Source: Pontivivens marinum (GTDB taxonomy: Bacteria; Pseudomonadota; Alphaproteobacteria; Rhodobacterales; Rhodobacteraceae). From it: a DNA stretch of 64,000 nucleotides. Shown piece by piece: positions 18,504 through 29,002 of the stretch (positions are counted from its first letter, which is position 1; the number at the start of each line of letters is the position of its first letter). The position numbers and the translations under genes were made by a program. The notes beneath the pieces are model-generated. The model saw only the letters and a list, made by a program, of their open reading frames with translations, made no database searches and was not told where the DNA came from. Location: positions 82,556 through 146,555 of the forward strand of contig NZ_OCTN01000007.1 of NCBI RefSeq assembly GCF_900231835.1, in the 5' to 3' direction.

Positions 18504-18513
18504 AAAGCGCTTT
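18504..18513. promoter_or_regulatory. Palindrome upstream of the ROK regulator, candidate operator
   Basis: Perfect 10-base palindrome AAAGCGCTTT, 11 bases before the regulator start codon and within the divergent xylR-xylF region. It could serve autoregulation or be bound by another sugar-responsive regulator. Inference only. Confidence 0.4.
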
Positions 18514-18569
18514 GAGTCGGTATTGCTGCGAGTGCGAAGTATGCAAAATATGCACCTTCTGCCTGCGAA

Positions 18570-18638
18570 GAGTGCATTTCTACCGTATCAGCGTCAAATA
18601 TTTTTTGACATATGAATTAAATCGTCCAATATGCACTC
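18570..18638 (+). promoter_or_regulatory. Promoter of the xyl operon with flanking inverted repeat (candidate operator)
   Basis: TTGACA (18605-18610) is an ideal -35; AATATG or CAATAT about 16-17 bases on is a weak -10. The -10 region runs into ATGCACTC (18631-18638), whose reverse complement GAGTGCAT lies at 18570-18577. Extra ATGCA copies lie at 18540-18556. Binding at both sites would block RNA polymerase, fitting a ROK repressor. Confidence 0.5.
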
Positions 18639-18693
18639 ACATTCTCGGACTTCACGACGAATCGTGGCTAACCGGGATCATTGGGAGAGAAAA

Positions 18694-19728
18694 ATGAACA
18701 CGATGAAAACAATCGCAGCTGCTGTGGCTCTTGCCGCTGGCTTTGCTGCTCCGACCCTCGCACAGGATCTGACCGTTGGCGTAAGCTGGTCCAACTTTCA
18801 GGAAGAGCGCTGGAAGACTGATGAGGCTGCAATCGTTGCTGCCCTCGAAGCAGCTGGCGCGACTTACATCTCGGCTGATGCGCAATCCTCCGCGTCCAAG
18901 CAGCTTTCCGATGTTGAATCGCTGATCGCACAGGGTGCAGACGCGCTTATCATTCTGGCACAGGATTCCTCCGCAATCGGGCCGGCAGTTCAGCAGGCCG
19001 CTGATGAGGGCATCGCAGTCGTCGCATATGACCGCCTGATCGAAGATTCCCGCGCATTCTACCTGACTTTCGACAACGTTGAGGTTGGCCGCATGCAGGC
19101 ACGCGCCGTTCTGGAGGCACAGCCAGAGGGCAACTACGTGATGATCAAGGGCTCGCCAACCGATCCGAACGCAGATTTCCTGCGTGGTGGTCAGCAGGAA
19201 GTTTTGCAGGACGCGATCGATTCCGGCGCAATCACCATCGTTGCCGAGGCCTATACAGATGGCTGGCTGCCAGCGAACGCACAGCGCAACATGGAGCAGA
19301 TACTGACCGCTCAGGATAACGCCGTTGATGCGGTTGTTGCCTCGAATGACGGTACAGCAGGCGGCGCAGTTGCTGCGCTGACGGCACAGGGCATGGACGG
19401 TATTCCTGTCTCGGGTCAGGATGGCGACCACGCTGCGCTGAACCGCGTTGCAATGGGTACGCAGACTGTTTCCGTATGGAAAGATGCCCGTGATCTGGGT
19501 CGCACAGCGGCAGAGATTGCTGTTGCCCTCGCAGGTGGCACCGCAATGGCTGATGTTGACGGCGCTGAGGCATGGACCTCGCCAGCCGGGACCGAGATGA
19601 ACGCTGAGTTCCTGGAGCCTGTTCCTGTTACCCGCGCCAACCTCTCCGCTGTTGTTGATGCAGGTTGGATCACACAGGAAAGCTTGTGCCAGAACGTTGC
19701 CGCTGGCACCGTTGACGCCTGCAACTGA
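18694..19728 (+). CDS. xylF: D-xylose ABC transporter, periplasmic binding protein
   Basis: 344 residues. A signal peptide (about 1-22, ending TLAQ) precedes a mature type I sugar-binding protein beginning DLTVGVSWSNFQEERW, with VVAYDRLIEDS, YLTFDNVEVGRMQA and VSGQDGDHAALNR typical of xylose-binding proteins. It captures xylose in the periplasm for the XylH/XylG pump. The ATG has GGGAGAG upstream. First gene of the xyl operon; a strong hairpin after it probably raises its mRNA level above that of the membrane parts. Confidence 0.95.
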   Translation: MNTMKTIAAAVALAAGFAAPTLAQDLTVGVSWSNFQEERWKTDEAAIVAALEAAGATYISADAQSSASKQLSDVESLIAQGADALIILAQDSSAIGPAVQQAADEGIAVVAYDRLIEDSRAFYLTFDNVEVGRMQARAVLEAQPEGNYVMIKGSPTDPNADFLRGGQQEVLQDAIDSGAITIVAEAYTDGWLPANAQRNMEQILTAQDNAVDAVVASNDGTAGGAVAALTAQGMDGIPVSGQDGDHAALNRVAMGTQTVSVWKDARDLGRTAAEIAVALAGGTAMADVDGAEAWTSPAGTEMNAEFLEPVPVTRANLSAVVDAGWITQESLCQNVAAGTVDACN

Positions 19729-19749
19729 TCGATACGAACGATCGTAAAA

Positions 19750-19820
19750 TCGCACCGCCCCGGCCATCGTGCCGGGGCTTAATGTTCAGGTCTCCTCGTG
19801 CGTCGCGCGGGGCGGTGCGA
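19750..19820 (+). promoter_or_regulatory. Competing hairpins in the xylF-xylH spacer
   Basis: A compact hairpin (GCCCCGG, 19757-19763, with CCGGGGC, 19772-19778) is followed by TTAATGTT. A longer stem pairs TCGCACCGCCCC (19750-19761) with GGGGCGGTGCGA (19809-19820), 12 of 12 bases. The two share bases 19757-19761 and exclude each other. Likely roles are partial termination or protection of the xylF message. Confidence 0.6.
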
Positions 19821-19842
19821 CCTGTATTCAGGGAATGGAAAA

Positions 19843-21144
19843 ATGAGCCAGACAGATACCAGCAACGCTGGCACATCCGGGCCGCTAACAACCCAGCGTA
19901 AGGGTTTGGCCGCGCTGGAATTGGATATGCGCCTGATCGGAATGATCGCGGCACTGCTCGTGATTTGGATTGCGTTTGCGGCCTTTACGGACGGACGTTT
20001 TCTGACGCCACGCAATATTTTCAACCTTACAATCCAGACAGTGTCCGTGGCCATCATGGCAACCGGAATGGTGTTTGTGATCGTAACGCGACATATCGAT
20101 CTGAGCGTTGGCTCGGTTCTGGGTGTTTGCTCCGCTGCGATGGCGATGTTGCAAACGCAGTATTTGCCCGAGATTTTCGGGCTGGGGTCCCCCTTCATCT
20201 GGATATTCACGGTGATTGCGGGTGTGATCGTTGGTACGGCAATTGGCGCCTTCCACGGGTGGATGATTGGTTATCTGACGATCCCTGCCTTTATCGTGAC
20301 GCTTGGCGGCCTGCTGGTCTGGCGTAACGTTGCGTGGCACATGACGGATGGCCAGACGGTTGGCCCGCTAGACCCGACATTCGCGATTTTCGGCGGTATC
20401 AACGGAACGCTGGGTGAAACGTGGAGCTGGATCGTCGGGGCCGTTCTGACGGCTGGTGCGCTGATTATGCTGGTGCAATCGCGCCGGACAAAGGCCGCAC
20501 ATGGTTTTCCGGTTAAACCACGCTGGGCTGAAATATCGCTGGGTGCGATCTTCACCGTGTCGATCCTCGGCTTTATTCTGATCATCAACAGCTACCAAAT
20601 CCCCGGTCCCCGTCTGGCGCGTCAATTCGCAGCCCGTGGTGAGGTGATGCCCGAGGGTCTGGAAATGGGCTACGGTATCCCGATCTCCGCACTGCTGCTG
20701 ATTGTTATTGCGATCGTGATGACGGTGATTGCACGCCGCACACGGCTGGGTCGCTATATCTTTGCCACCGGTGGAAACCCTGATGCGGCAGAGCTGAGCG
20801 GTATTGATACACGCATGCTGACGGTCAAGGTGTTCGCGATCATGGGGGCGCTGTGCGCGATCTCCGCTGTTGTTGCCTCGGCGCGTTTGACGAACCACAC
20901 CAATGATATCGGCACACTGGACGAGCTGCGCGTGATTGCGGCTGCGGTTATTGGCGGCACGGCATTGTCGGGCGGTTTGGGTACGATCTATGGCGCCATT
21001 CTGGGTGCGCTGATTATGCAATCCCTGCAATCGGGTATGGCGATGGTTGGCGTTGATGCGCCCTATCAAAACATCATCGTTGGTGCGGTGCTGGTCTTGG
21101 CCGTGTGGGTGGACATCATCTATCGCCGCCGTGCCGGTCTTTGA
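19843..21144 (+). CDS. xylH: D-xylose ABC transporter, permease
   Basis: 433 residues with about ten or more membrane segments, a BPD_transp_2-type sugar permease. Visible marks are [29 protein letters not shown] and the late [18 protein letters not shown] followed by [11 protein letters not shown]. It forms the inner-membrane channel for xylose with XylF and XylG. The ATG beginning MSQTDTSN has GGGAATGG upstream. It follows xylF after a structured spacer and precedes xylG by 14 bases. Confidence 0.95.
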   Translation: MSQTDTSNAGTSGPLTTQRKGLAALELDMRLIGMIAALLVIWIAFAAFTDGRFLTPRNIFNLTIQTVSVAIMATGMVFVIVTRHIDLSVGSVLGVCSAAMAMLQTQYLPEIFGLGSPFIWIFTVIAGVIVGTAIGAFHGWMIGYLTIPAFIVTLGGLLVWRNVAWHMTDGQTVGPLDPTFAIFGGINGTLGETWSWIVGAVLTAGALIMLVQSRRTKAAHGFPVKPRWAEISLGAIFTVSILGFILIINSYQIPGPRLARQFAARGEVMPEGLEMGYGIPISALLLIVIAIVMTVIARRTRLGRYIFATGGNPDAAELSGIDTRMLTVKVFAIMGALCAISAVVASARLTNHTNDIGTLDELRVIAAAVIGGTALSGGLGTIYGAILGALIMQSLQSGMAMVGVDAPYQNIIVGAVLVLAVWVDIIYRRRAGL

Positions 21145-21158
21145 GAGGAGTTGAGATT

Positions 21159-21914
21159 ATGGAATTCGGAACCCCTCTCGTCGAAATGAAGAACATTTCG
21201 ATTGCCTTTGGTGGCGTTCAGGCTGTGGATGATGTCTCGGTTGATTTGTATCCGGGTGAAGTTGTGGGCCTGTTGGGCCATAACGGCGCCGGTAAATCCA
21301 CGCTAATCAAGATCCTGTCCGGCGCGTACAAGGCTGATAGCGGCGAAATCTGCATCAATGGCACGTCGGTCACGATCAATTCGCCGCGTGATGCGCGTAC
21401 CAACAATATCGAGACGATCTACCAGACGCTCGCCTTGGCGGATAATCTGGATGCTGCCTCGAACCTGTTTCTGGGACGTGAGATCACGAACAGCTTTGGT
21501 CTCGTCAATGATGATGCGATGGAGGCTGAAACGCGCGAGATCATGGCGCGTCTCAACCCGAACTTCAAGAAGTTCGCCTCACCCGTATCGGCGCTATCCG
21601 GTGGTCAGCGTCAGTCTGTGGCAATCGCGCGGGCGGTCTATTTCAACGCCAAAATCCTGATCATGGATGAGCCGACTGCCGCCCTAGGCGTGCATGAAAC
21701 GCAGATGGTGGCAGAACTGATTGAGGAGCTAAAGCGGCAAGGCATCGGTATCTTCCTGATTTCGCATGATATTCAGGATGTATTCAAGCTGTGCGACCGC
21801 GTTAGCGTTATGAAAAACGGTCAGCTTGTCGGAACGGAAAATGTCGCCGATGTGACCGAGGATGACGTGCTGGGCATGATCATTCTGGGCAAGCAGCCTG
21901 AGAAAGCAGCCTGA
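21159..21914 (+). CDS. xylG: D-xylose ABC transporter, single-domain ATPase
   Basis: 251 residues with one nucleotide-binding domain: Walker [11 protein letters not shown]-loop near IYQTLALAD, signature LSGGQRQ, Walker B ILIMDEP and switch His in ISHD. It powers xylose uptake. Enterobacterial XylG has two such domains (about 510 residues), so this is the half-size type, which presumably works as a homodimer. The ATG has AGGAG upstream. The stop overlaps the xylB start (TGATG). Confidence 0.92.
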   Translation: MEFGTPLVEMKNISIAFGGVQAVDDVSVDLYPGEVVGLLGHNGAGKSTLIKILSGAYKADSGEICINGTSVTINSPRDARTNNIETIYQTLALADNLDAASNLFLGREITNSFGLVNDDAMEAETREIMARLNPNFKKFASPVSALSGGQRQSVAIARAVYFNAKILIMDEPTAALGVHETQMVAELIEELKRQGIGIFLISHDIQDVFKLCDRVSVMKNGQLVGTENVADVTEDDVLGMIILGKQPEKAA

Positions 21915-23356
21915 TGTATTTGGGATTGGATTTGGGTACGTCCGGATTAAAGGGCGTACTTATCGATCAGAACCAATCGGTTGTCGGGCACAGCACTGCT
22001 ACGCTGAACGTGCAGCGCCCCCATTCCGGTTGGTCCGAGCAGCAACCCGCCGATTGGTTGCGCGCGGCGGAGGACGTTTTGGACGCATTGGCCGCCCAGC
22101 ATGATCTGTCAGCGGTGCGCGGCATCGGCCTGTCAGGTCAGATGCACGGCGCGACTTTGCTGGATGCAGCGGATAACGTACTGCGCCCCTGCATTTTGTG
22201 GAACGATACGCGGTCCCATGTGCAAGCTGCGCATATGGACGCCGATCCTAGATTTCGGGATATCTCGGGCAATATCGTTTTTCCGGGTTTTACAGCGCCA
22301 AAGCTTGAATGGGTGCGTGAAAATGAGCCGCAGATTTTCGACCAAATTGCGAAAATCTTGCTGCCCAAGGATTACCTGCGCCTATGGCTAACTGGTGAAC
22401 ACGTTGCCGAAATGTCGGATGCGGCCGGAACCAGTTGGCTGGACACCGCCGCGCGGGACTGGTCCGATGACCTGCTTGCGGCGACCGGATTGGATCGCTC
22501 CCATATGCCGCGATTGGTTGAGGGATCGCAGGTTTCGGGTTGGTTGCGTGCCGAACTATCATCCCGCTGGGGCTTCTCGAACACCGTGGTCGTTGCTGGT
22601 GGCGGGGGTGATAATGCTGCATCCGCTGTTGGCATGGGGACGGTTCGCGCGGGCGATGCGTTTCTATCACTGGGTACGTCCGGTGTGCTGTTCGCTGCGA
22701 ATGACAGCTACGCGCCGGATGCGGCATCGGCTGTTCATACATTCTGCCATGCATTGCCAAATAGTTGGCACCAGATGGGCGTAATTCTGGCGGCGAGTGA
22801 TGCGCTGAACTGGTTTGCGAAAATCTGTGACACGACCGCGCCTGCGCTAACTGCCGGTTTGGGCGATGTGCAGGCACCGGGTTCTGCGCTGTTTTTACCA
22901 TATTTGGGTGGTGAGCGGACGCCACATAATGATGCAGCGGTTCGCGGATCATTCGTTGGCTTGGAACATGCGGTTGATCGTTCGGCCATGACGCGCGCGG
23001 TGTTGGAGGGCGTTGCCTTTGCCTTTGCCGATTGCCGCGACGCGCTGGCCGCGACGGGAACCAAGCTGGAGCGTGCAACGGCTGTAGGTGGTGGTTCGCT
23101 GTCGCCGCATTGGCTGCAAATCGTGGCGAATGCCACGGGATTGGCGCTGGATGTGCCGGTTTCAGGCGATTTTGGCGGTGCGTTTGGCGCTGCTCGCTTG
23201 GGACTGATGGCGGCTGAGGGCGTGGGCGCGGAAATCGCAACACCGCCCAGCATTCACCACACGGTTGAGCCGGATCGCGCGCTCGTCAACGCTTTCGAGG
23301 ATGCACATGCCCGTTATCGCATGGCGTCAACAGCTATCAGGAGTTTGAATTCATGA
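21914..23356 (+). CDS. xylB: Xylulokinase
   Basis: 480 residues, FGGY kinase family. Marks seen are [13 protein letters not shown] at the N-terminus, [39 protein letters not shown] and the C-terminal AVGGGSLSP nucleotide-binding loop. It phosphorylates D-xylulose made by XylA, feeding the pentose phosphate pathway. The catalytic Asp is expected in [16 protein letters not shown]. It overlaps xylG by one base and xylA by four bases (ATGA). Confidence 0.95.
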   Translation: MYLGLDLGTSGLKGVLIDQNQSVVGHSTATLNVQRPHSGWSEQQPADWLRAAEDVLDALAAQHDLSAVRGIGLSGQMHGATLLDAADNVLRPCILWNDTRSHVQAAHMDADPRFRDISGNIVFPGFTAPKLEWVRENEPQIFDQIAKILLPKDYLRLWLTGEHVAEMSDAAGTSWLDTAARDWSDDLLAATGLDRSHMPRLVEGSQVSGWLRAELSSRWGFSNTVVVAGGGGDNAASAVGMGTVRAGDAFLSLGTSGVLFAANDSYAPDAASAVHTFCHALPNSWHQMGVILAASDALNWFAKICDTTAPALTAGLGDVQAPGSALFLPYLGGERTPHNDAAVRGSFVGLEHAVDRSAMTRAVLEGVAFAFADCRDALAATGTKLERATAVGGGSLSPHWLQIVANATGLALDVPVSGDFGGAFGAARLGLMAAEGVGAEIATPPSIHHTVEPDRALVNAFEDAHARYRMASTAIRSLNS

Positions 23357-24654
23357 GTTATTTTGAGGGCATCGCCCCAATCGCATTTGAGGGCGCGGAT
23401 AGTGACAATCCGCTGGCATTCCACCACTACAACCCCGACGAAATCGTCATGGGTAAACGGATGGAGGAGCACCTGCGCTTCGCCGTGGCCTATTGGCACA
23501 GTTTCGCATGGGAGGGTGGCGATCCCTTTGGTGGTCGCACATTCGACCGTCCATGGTTCGATGGCGGGGCAGAAGCAGCGCGGGTCAAGGCGGACGCCGC
23601 ATTCGACATGTTCCGCATCCTCGGCACGCCCTATTTCTGTTTCCACGACGTTGATGTTCGCCCCGAAGGCGCGGATTTCGCGGAAAACACACGCAATCTG
23701 AACGCCATCGTCGATATCTTTGAGGAAAAGATGGAGCAGGGCGGGCCGAAACTGTTGTGGGGCACCGCAAACATGTTCTCGCATCGTCGTTATATGAGCG
23801 GCGCAGCGACCAACCCAGACCCCGATGTTTTCGCCTTTGGCGCGGCGACGGTCAAAACCTGTCTGGACGCGACCAAGCGTTTGGGCGGTGAAAACTACGT
23901 CCTGTGGGGCGGTCGTGAGGGGTACGAGACGCTGCTCAACACCGATATGGGCACGGAGCTGGACCACCTCGCGCGGTTCCTGCATCTGGTCGTAGACTAC
24001 AAGCACAAGATCGGTTTCGAGGGTGCAATCCTGATCGAGCCGAAGCCGCAGGAACCTACGAAGCATCAGTATGATTACGATGTAGCGACTGTATACGGCT
24101 TCCTGAAAAAGTACGGTCTGGAAAACGAAGTGAAGCTCAACCTTGAGCAAGGTCACGCAATTTTGGCCGGTCACTCGTTCGAGCATGAAATCGCTTTGGC
24201 GCAATCGCTGGGTGTCTTTGGCTCCATCGATATGAACCGGAACGATTATCAGTCCGGTTGGGATACCGATCAGTTCCCGAATAACGTGCCCGAGGTTGCG
24301 CTGGCCTATTACCACATCGTGAAGGGCGGTGGCTTTACGACTGGCGGCACCAACTTTGACGCGAAACTGCGTCGTCAGAGCCTGGATGCGGAGGATCTGG
24401 TTGCGGCGCATGTTGGTGGCATGGATGTTTGCGCCCGTGGTTTTAAGGCGGCTGTTGCGATGCTTGAGGATGGCGGCATGGAGGCTGCTCTGGCCGACCG
24501 TTACGCTGGCTGGAACGGTGCAGATGCACAAAATATGCTGAAGACCGAAACCCTTGAGGATATTGAGGCCCGCGTATTGCGTGACGGCCTGAATCCAACG
24601 CCGATTTCGGGGCGTCAGGAAAAGCTCGAAAACTGGGTAAACCGTTTCGTTTGA
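23353..24654 (+). CDS. xylA: Xylose isomerase
   Basis: 433 residues, the size of class II xylose isomerases. Marks seen are [27 protein letters not shown] (catalytic His and Asp), [26 protein letters not shown] (metal-binding Glu and neighbouring Lys), NLEQGHA and [19 protein letters not shown]. It interconverts D-xylose and D-xylulose in the cytoplasm using divalent metals. Last gene of the xyl operon, followed by a strong terminator. Confidence 0.97.
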   Translation: MSYFEGIAPIAFEGADSDNPLAFHHYNPDEIVMGKRMEEHLRFAVAYWHSFAWEGGDPFGGRTFDRPWFDGGAEAARVKADAAFDMFRILGTPYFCFHDVDVRPEGADFAENTRNLNAIVDIFEEKMEQGGPKLLWGTANMFSHRRYMSGAATNPDPDVFAFGAATVKTCLDATKRLGGENYVLWGGREGYETLLNTDMGTELDHLARFLHLVVDYKHKIGFEGAILIEPKPQEPTKHQYDYDVATVYGFLKKYGLENEVKLNLEQGHAILAGHSFEHEIALAQSLGVFGSIDMNRNDYQSGWDTDQFPNNVPEVALAYYHIVKGGGFTTGGTNFDAKLRRQSLDAEDLVAAHVGGMDVCARGFKAAVAMLEDGGMEAALADRYAGWNGADAQNMLKTETLEDIEARVLRDGLNPTPISGRQEKLENWVNRFV

Positions 24655-24666
24655 TGTGAAATTTTG

Positions 24667-24689
24667 CGGGCGGGGTATGGCCCCGCCCG
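24667..24689. terminator. Terminator between xylA and flgD
   Basis: Nine-base perfect arms CGGGCGGGG and CCCCGCCCG with a five-base loop lie between two convergent genes. On the minus strand the stem is followed by CAAAATTT. It probably serves both transcripts. Confidence 0.7.
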
Positions 24690-24696
24690 TTAGCCA

Positions 24697-25332
24697 CTAG
24701 TCGCGGATCGACGCGACCTGCTGCGCATAAATGCTGCGTCCATCGGCCAATATCAGCACAGCACCGTCCTGCGACATTCGGGCCTCTTCCACTCGCGAAT
24801 GGGTATAGGGATATGCGATTACGCGATCGCCATCCGCGACGGAACTGCGCAGTTCGAAATCATAAACACCTTCCTGCACTTCACGCCCTGTGGGTAGAGT
24901 ACCGCTCCATGCGCCACCGCTATAGGCGTGATCGGCGATGATCTCTCCCATTGCGTCGCGCACAATCAGTCGGGCGCCATTTGGGGGCGGAGTATCGAAG
25001 CTAAGCTCAACCGGTTCCCCCGAATATTGCGCCTGACCCAGAACCGAAACCGAGCGACCTAGCCATGCGGCCAAGCCATTTGTGTCATTTGCCGTCAATG
25101 CGGCAGTCAGGTTGTCGAGCTTGGTATTCGTTTCGATCTGCTGCTCGACCGAGGTGAATGTCGCCAGTTGCTCCACAAATTGTGTGGATTCCATGGGGTT
25201 CAGGGGATCCTGATTGCGCATTTGGGTCGTCAGCAGGGTCAGGAATGTCTCGAAATCAGTCGTGGGGGATGTGTTGGATGTTTGCGTGGCTGTTGTACTG
25301 GCCGCGCTCTGGCTTGTGCTCGTGATTTCCAT
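24697..25332 (-). CDS. flgD: Flagellar hook capping protein FlgD
   Basis: 211 residues. The conserved N-terminal part has FETFLTLLTTQMRNQDPLNPMESTQFVEQLATFTSVEQQ in pieces: TTQMRNQDPLNPM, then QFVEQLATF and SVEQQ. A Ser/Thr-rich leader precedes it, and the C-terminal half has the FlgD Ig/tudor-like region. FlgD caps the growing hook and is later replaced. It lies ten bases after fliK on the same strand, a usual pairing since both govern hook building. Confidence 0.93.
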   Translation of the reverse strand: MEITSTSQSAASTTATQTSNTSPTTDFETFLTLLTTQMRNQDPLNPMESTQFVEQLATFTSVEQQIETNTKLDNLTAALTANDTNGLAAWLGRSVSVLGQAQYSGEPVELSFDTPPPNGARLIVRDAMGEIIADHAYSGGAWSGTLPTGREVQEGVYDFELRSSVADGDRVIAYPYTHSRVEEARMSQDGAVLILADGRSIYAQQVASIRD

Positions 25333-25342
25333 GTCAAACCTT

Positions 25343-26395
<1,053 letters not shown>

Positions 26396-26491
26396 AGCTC
26401 TCTCCCTGATGTGGGGATAGATAATGCGCGAGGTCTTACGATTTCTTTACTTCCTGCGTCGAAAAGGAACGCATCTAGAACGGAGAAACAT

Positions 26492-26773
26492 ATGCTTACC
26501 CCGATTTCCAGTGCTGAACCGGTGATGCCACGCGCGCAGGAGGCCGCGTTGCGCCGCACCGCTGTTGAGTTTGAGGCGGCCTTTCTGGCCGAAATGATGA
26601 GTCATACAGGGTTCGGCGCCGCGCGAACGGAACAGGGCGGTGGTGCGGGTGAGGATGCCTTTGCCTCGTTGCTGGCCAAGGAACACGCCCGCGCCTTTGC
26701 CCAGCAGGGCGGCATCGGGTTGGCCGAACAAATTTTCCAGAGCTTGGCGCAGGCAGAAGGAATCGGTCAATGA
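26492..26773 (+). CDS. flgJ: FlgJ-like rod-binding protein
   Basis: 93 residues: only the rod-binding domain of FlgJ, with RRTAVEFEAAFLAEMM, GAGEDAFASLLAKEHA and GGIGLAEQIF. It helps assemble the flagellar rod in the periplasm. The muramidase domain found in enteric FlgJ (about 310 residues) is absent, as in many alphaproteobacteria, where a separate lytic transglycosylase does that job (see 39613). The ATG has GGAG upstream; the open frame extends further without support. Four-base overlap with the next gene. Confidence 0.88.
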   Translation: MLTPISSAEPVMPRAQEAALRRTAVEFEAAFLAEMMSHTGFGAARTEQGGGAGEDAFASLLAKEHARAFAQQGGIGLAEQIFQSLAQAEGIGQ

Positions 26774-27075
26774 CATCGCGCACAGCACTTCGCGTTAATG
26801 AGATTATTACCGACCAACGCGCGGCCATTGTGCGGGGCGACTACCCCGATCCCAGTGCAATTGAACGCATTGCCCCGCTGTTGAAACGATTGACGCAGCA
26901 CGAGTTGGCGCCGATCAGCGATGCATTGCGCAGGAACCTTGAGCTGCTGGCGATTGCACGTGAGGCAGTTGTGGAAATGCGTGCGCCTGCCATCATGCCG
27001 GTGCTGCAAACCTATAGTCCCGATGGCACGATGCATACTGCCGGATATACGCCTGCCATGCTGGTGAAGCGTTAG
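26770..27075 (+). CDS. FlgN-like export chaperone candidate
   Basis: 101 residues, predicted all-helical, translationally coupled to flgJ (ATGA). It begins with a long helix (NEIITDQRAAIVRGDY), has AIERIAPLLKRLTQHEL and AISDALRRNLELLAIAREAV-type heptads, and ends in a non-helical tail PVLQTYSPDGTMHTAGYTP. Size, helical content and place beside flgJ and fliC fit the FlgN chaperone for FlgK and FlgL, but the sequence match is weak and it could be a lineage-specific flagellar protein. Confidence 0.6.
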   Translation: MTSRTALRVNEIITDQRAAIVRGDYPDPSAIERIAPLLKRLTQHELAPISDALRRNLELLAIAREAVVEMRAPAIMPVLQTYSPDGTMHTAGYTPAMLVKR

Positions 27076-27276
27076 GGGTTTGTTAACGCTACTATGCTCG
27101 CCGCATTTACTTGTTGTTAGGGTGTGGCGGGCCTTAGTGACTGTGCGATCTGAGTGGATCGGCGCGGAACCTGCCGGAATGGTTTGGTCCGCTTTCGTCA
27201 GAATGACGTTTCCTGCCGGGGCATACCGGCTTTCCCGATAAGTGGTGCCGAATGCACTGCGAATGGAGTATTCTAC

Positions 27277-28521
27277 ATGTCGAGCATTCTGACAAATAAC
27301 GGCGCAATGGTGGCTCTCAGCACGTTGCGCAGCATCAGTACAGGTCTGGCGGATACACAAAAGGAAATTTCCACAGGCCTGAAAATCGGATCTGCTGCGG
27401 ATAACGCGGCGGTGTGGTCGATCTCGCAGGTTATGAGCTCGGACGCGGATGGTTTCACAGCCATTTCTGAGAGTTTGACCCTAGGCAACTCAACCGTTGC
27501 GGTTGCACGTCAGGCCGCAGAATCCATCACGAGCCTTCTGGGTGACATCAAAACTCAGGTTATTTCGGCGCAGGAAACGGGCAACGATAAGGGCAAAATC
27601 CAAAGTGAGATTTCTGCTCTGCGCGATCAGGTCAGCTCCATCGTTGGTGCAGCGCAGTTTAAGGGTGTGAACCTGTTGCAGGGGTCTAGCTCGATTTCGA
27701 TCCTGTCATCGCTTGATCGTTCCGAGGATGGCAGCGTCTCTGCATCGCGTATCACGGTGGGTAGAAATGACCTCGCCGCGGTTGAGGGGGAAGCCGGCAC
27801 CACTGCTGTCGCCGCAGGTGCCTTGATGACTGGTACGCGGACGGGTTCGTCTGTTGCAGGTAACGCTGCTGATCCAGATGCTGTTGTTAGCTTCACAGCG
27901 GGCGGAATCGAGGCTGGCGCGACATACACGATCTCTCTTGAGGGAACGGGTGCTGCTGGATCAAATACAGGCGGTGCGCAAACCTTCACCTATGTTGCCA
28001 ATGACAGTGATACCGAAGCAGATGTGTCCGATGCGTTGAAGGCGCAGATGGATACTTACATTTCGGATAATAGCCTGACCAATATCTCCACCTCGCAGGA
28101 TGCAACGACAGGCGCGCTGACTGTCGCACTGGGCGGTGGTGCTGGTACTGATGCGATTACAGTCGGCTTTACCGAAACTACCGGCGGCACGGTTGCTGGT
28201 GGGCTTTCCGCACTGGCAAGCTTGGATGTGACGACTGAGGAAGGTGCGGCGCTGGCGTTGACTGATATTGAATCCCTGATCAACACCGCGATTGACGCGG
28301 CGGCGTCCTTTGGTTCGGTACAGGGGCGGATCAATACACAGTCTGATTTTGTGTCGAGCCTGACAGACTCGCTGACATCCGGAATCGGTGCGCTGGTTGA
28401 CGCGAATATGGAGGCGGCATCCGCACGCCTGCAATCGCTTCAGGTGCAACAGCAGCTTGGCATTCAGTCGTTGTCGATTGCGAACCAAGCTCCACAATCC
28501 ATCCTGTCCCTCTTTGGCTGA
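27277..28521 (+). CDS. fliC: Flagellin
   Basis: 414 residues. The N-terminal D0/D1 region (MSSILTNNGAMVALSTLRSI.., then GLKIGSAADNAAVWSISQ) and C-terminal D1/D0 region (QSDFVSSLTDSLTSGIGALV and QQLGIQSLSIANQAPQSILSLFG) are well conserved; the middle (about 165-340) is a variable Ala/Gly/Thr-rich domain that faces the outside. It is the filament subunit, exported through the flagellar secretion system. The ATG has GGAG eight bases upstream. FlaF and FlbT genes follow, after a terminator. Confidence 0.95.
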   Translation: MSSILTNNGAMVALSTLRSISTGLADTQKEISTGLKIGSAADNAAVWSISQVMSSDADGFTAISESLTLGNSTVAVARQAAESITSLLGDIKTQVISAQETGNDKGKIQSEISALRDQVSSIVGAAQFKGVNLLQGSSSISILSSLDRSEDGSVSASRITVGRNDLAAVEGEAGTTAVAAGALMTGTRTGSSVAGNAADPDAVVSFTAGGIEAGATYTISLEGTGAAGSNTGGAQTFTYVANDSDTEADVSDALKAQMDTYISDNSLTNISTSQDATTGALTVALGGGAGTDAITVGFTETTGGTVAGGLSALASLDVTTEEGAALALTDIESLINTAIDAAASFGSVQGRINTQSDFVSSLTDSLTSGIGALVDANMEAASARLQSLQVQQQLGIQSLSIANQAPQSILSLFG

Positions 28522-28532
28522 TGGTTGATGTT

Positions 28533-28557
28533 CCGGGCCGCATATCTAGCGGCCCGG
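28533..28557 (+). terminator. Terminator after flagellin gene
   Basis: Nine-base perfect arms CCGGGCCGC and GCGGCCCGG with a seven-base loop, then ATTTTA. It ends or dampens transcription between fliC and flaF, which keeps the regulators at lower levels than flagellin. Confidence 0.75.
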
Positions 28558-28618
28558 ATTTTACGCCGGACGGCCAGTGAAATTGGCTTGTTGCGATCAA
28601 ACAGCGGGAACTCAGAAC

Positions 28619-29002
28619 ATGAATATTCGAACTGCCCAGAATGGGTATGGAACGGCGCAACGAAATGTTGGAACTCCGCGATCAGTTGAGGCGAGTGTTC
28701 TAGGGCGTATCACAAGGACGCTCATTGCGGCCGCGCAGGATCGGGATACGTCATATGCAGCCTATGTTGAGGCTTTGCAGGCGAATTCAGATCTGTGGCG
28801 GATTTTTGCACGGGATCTAAGCAGCCCTGAGAATGCGTTGCCGATGGACCTTCGTAAGCAGCTTTTTTCGCTAGCGGGGTTCGTTCACGATGAAACAAAT
28901 CGGATTCTGATGAGCGGCGCAGGGGTTGAGAACCTGTCGGCGATCAATATGGATATCCTGTCGGGGCTGTCTGCGGCTCAACCCGCTCAGGTGACGACAT
29001 GA
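28619..29002 (+). CDS. flaF: Flagellar biosynthesis regulator FlaF
   Basis: 127 residues matching FlaF: NGYGTAQRNVGTPRSVEASVLGRITR, split as AQRNVGTPRSVEA and LGRITRTLIAAA, then DLWRIFARDLSSPENALP and LRKQLFSLAGFV. FlaF promotes flagellin translation or secretion in alphaproteobacteria and opposes FlbT. The start was placed at the ATG 14 codons into the open frame, where the family similarity begins. Four-base overlap with flbT. Confidence 0.9.
   Translation: MNIRTAQNGYGTAQRNVGTPRSVEASVLGRITRTLIAAAQDRDTSYAAYVEALQANSDLWRIFARDLSSPENALPMDLRKQLFSLAGFVHDETNRILMSGAGVENLSAINMDILSGLSAAQPAQVTT

Noticed and set aside
18652..19767. Long minus-strand frame opposite xylF
   Set aside because: It has no ribosome site or family similarity, and xylF on the plus strand is clear.
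22290..23243. Long minus-strand frame opposite xylB
   Set aside because: Its composition is Arg/Pro/His-rich, typical of a shadow frame of a GC-rich gene.
23314..24531. 405-residue minus-strand frame opposite xylA
   Set aside because: No domain, no start site, and it lies fully over the well-identified xylose isomerase.
27125..27245. Sigma-54 or sigma-28 promoter for flagellin
   Set aside because: A CCCGATAA near 27234 resembles a sigma-28 -10 box, but the matching TAAA is missing at the right distance, and no good -24/-12 pair was found.
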